Source: a bacterium (GTDB lineage: Bacteria; RBG-13-66-14). From it: DNA of 6,760 bases. Under the pieces are notes generated by a model. It ran no database searches, had not been told where the DNA came from, and saw nothing but the letters and a program-made list of their open reading frames with translations. Numbering within the stretch: position 1 is the stretch's first letter; every line of letters starts with the position of its first letter. Below are positions 6,025-6,760 of the stretch, piece after piece. Both the position numbers and the translations under genes were made by a program. Location of the stretch: NCBI GenBank assembly GCA_021107695.1, contig JAIOSI010000190.1, forward strand, positions 1 to 6,760, read 5' to 3'.

Positions 6025-6035
6025 ACGAAGAGTAG
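6016..6035 (+). repeat. Tandem 9-bp duplication at the pilin/nitrilase junction
   Basis: GAAGAGTAG at 6016-6024, ending in the pilin stop codon, is repeated exactly at 6027-6035 with two bases between (period 11). The second copy provides GAAGAG, 6 bases before the GTG start of the next gene, and so seems to be its ribosome-binding site. Confidence 0.75.
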
Positions 6036-6038
6036 CCC

Positions 6039-6760
6039 GTGAATACCTTTAGAGTTGCCCTCATCTCCAATTTGGTAACCGGGGATATTGCCGGGAATCA
6101 GCGGCGTATCCTGGAGCTTGCCAATCAAGCGGCGGATAGCGGCGCGAAACTGATTGTCTTCCCCGAAGCAGCCGCCACCGACCTCATCAATACCGGAAAC
6201 CCGGAACAGGATCGATCGGTTGCTGAGTCCATTCCTGCTTCTCGAAATGAACAGTGGCGGGAGATGGCTATCGCTCGCGGGATTTACCTTGCCGCTGGTC
6301 TGCTGGAGCGGGACGGTGAAAAACTCTACGACACCGGAGTTTTCTTCGATCCCCAGGGCAAGCTTGTTCTTCGCTATCGCCGCAACGATCCGGGGTGGCA
6401 TTACGCCGCTGACGACCCCGCTGTTTACTGTCAGGGCAGCGAGATTCCGGTAGTGCAGACCGAGTTCGGCAGCGTGGGAATGCTCATCTGTGGTGATCTC
6501 TGGGACGACGGGATTTTGAGTCGCTTTAGCGGCAACAGACCCGACTATCTGATCTACATCATGAGCAGGAGCCTCGCTGTTTCGGACAAGATTCAGCAGG
6601 TCTGGAACGAAGAGGAGTTGCCCGACTATTGCGAACGGTGGAGCAAGACCGGTGCCAGCGTCCTTGCCGTAAACCTCTACGGTGGGGAAGAGCGAGAGGT
6701 CTCGATCGGCGGGGCTTGGTTTGTGGACAACCGGGGAGTAGTGCTGGATTCACTCGTACC
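6039..6760 (+). CDS. Nitrilase-superfamily (carbon-nitrogen hydrolase) protein, 3' end missing, Arg at catalytic Lys position
   Basis: The frame is open from GTG at 6039 to the window edge (240 codons). Nitrilase-superfamily enzymes hydrolyse amides, N-carbamoyl compounds or nitriles with a Glu-Lys-Cys triad. The Glu is clear in LIVFPEAA (E43, codon 6165-6167). The Cys is clear in GMLICGDLWDD (C151, codon 6489-6491). At the usual YRKxH site the sequence is RYRRNDPGWH, so the lysine is replaced by Arg (R115, CGC at 6381-6383). From memory, a subgroup of uncharacterised members shares a YRRxxPGWH pattern, so this may be a lineage trait and not damage; I cannot verify this here. The N-terminal strand begins at once (FRVALISN), supporting the GTG start, and GAAGAG lies 6 bases upstream. 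The gene follows the pilin gene by 14 bases with no promoter of its own in view. Family is firm; substrate is unknown, and catalysis is uncertain. Confidence 0.9.
   Translation, partial: MNTFRVALISNLVTGDIAGNQRRILELANQAADSGAKLIVFPEAAATDLINTGNPEQDRSVAESIPASRNEQWREMAIARGIYLAAGLLERDGEKLYDTGVFFDPQGKLVLRYRRNDPGWHYAADDPAVYCQGSEIPVVQTEFGSVGMLICGDLWDDGILSRFSGNRPDYLIYIMSRSLAVSDKIQQVWNEEELPDYCERWSKTGASVLAVNLYGGEEREVSIGGAWFVDNRGVVLDSLV

Noticed and set aside
5602..6401. Two overlapping minus-strand frames across the pilin and nitrilase-like genes
   Set aside because: They mirror codon bias of the + strand genes, cross a gene boundary and have no domain signature.

Overview
The window is a stretch of ordinary bacterial chromosome. 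It is fairly GC-rich by eye, with ATG and GTG starts, clear Shine-Dalgarno sites and sigma70-type promoters. It holds six protein-coding genes, two of them cut by the window edges, and short intergenic spaces carrying palindromic repeats. I see no phage or transposase gene, CRISPR array, tRNA or rRNA. A single-pass anchored acidic protein, a type IV pilin and palindromic repeats built on GTAGGGGC fit a free-living, poorly characterised bacterial lineage. The sequence alone does not let me name the phylum.

Layout. (1) 1-596, +: the C-terminal part of a family 3 glycoside hydrolase of the NagZ type. (2) 593-1306, +: a complete endonuclease III (nth), overlapping the previous stop codon by 4 bp. 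(3) 1307-1614: a non-coding gap with a hairpin directly after nth and, at its far end, a GTAGGGGC-type palindrome that also forms an intrinsic terminator for the convergent gene. (4) 1615-2778, -: a membrane-anchored, very acidic protein of unknown function with a weak TPR-like segment. (5) 2779-2873: a compact divergent promoter region in which the two -10 elements overlap. (6) 2874-5297, +: complete primosomal helicase PriA with all expected motifs and eight zinc-binding cysteines. (7) 5298-5538: an intergenic region with two more GTAGGGGC hairpins in inverted orientation (REPIN-like), then a strong promoter. (8) 5539-6024, +: a type IV pilin-like protein. (9) 6039-6760, +: the first 240 residues of a nitrilase-superfamily protein, probably cotranscribed with the pilin gene, with Arg at the usual catalytic Lys position.

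How the genes fit together. nagZ-like and nth look translationally coupled but have unrelated roles (cell-wall amino-sugar hydrolysis and base-excision repair). priA, which restarts collapsed replication forks, shares a divergent promoter region with the unknown anchored protein. The pilin and nitrilase-like genes form a probable two-gene transcription unit. I find no convincing new multi-gene system. The points most worth a second look are the pilin/nitrilase unit, the nitrilase active-site substitution, the unknown acidic protein, the overlapping divergent promoters and the repeat family.
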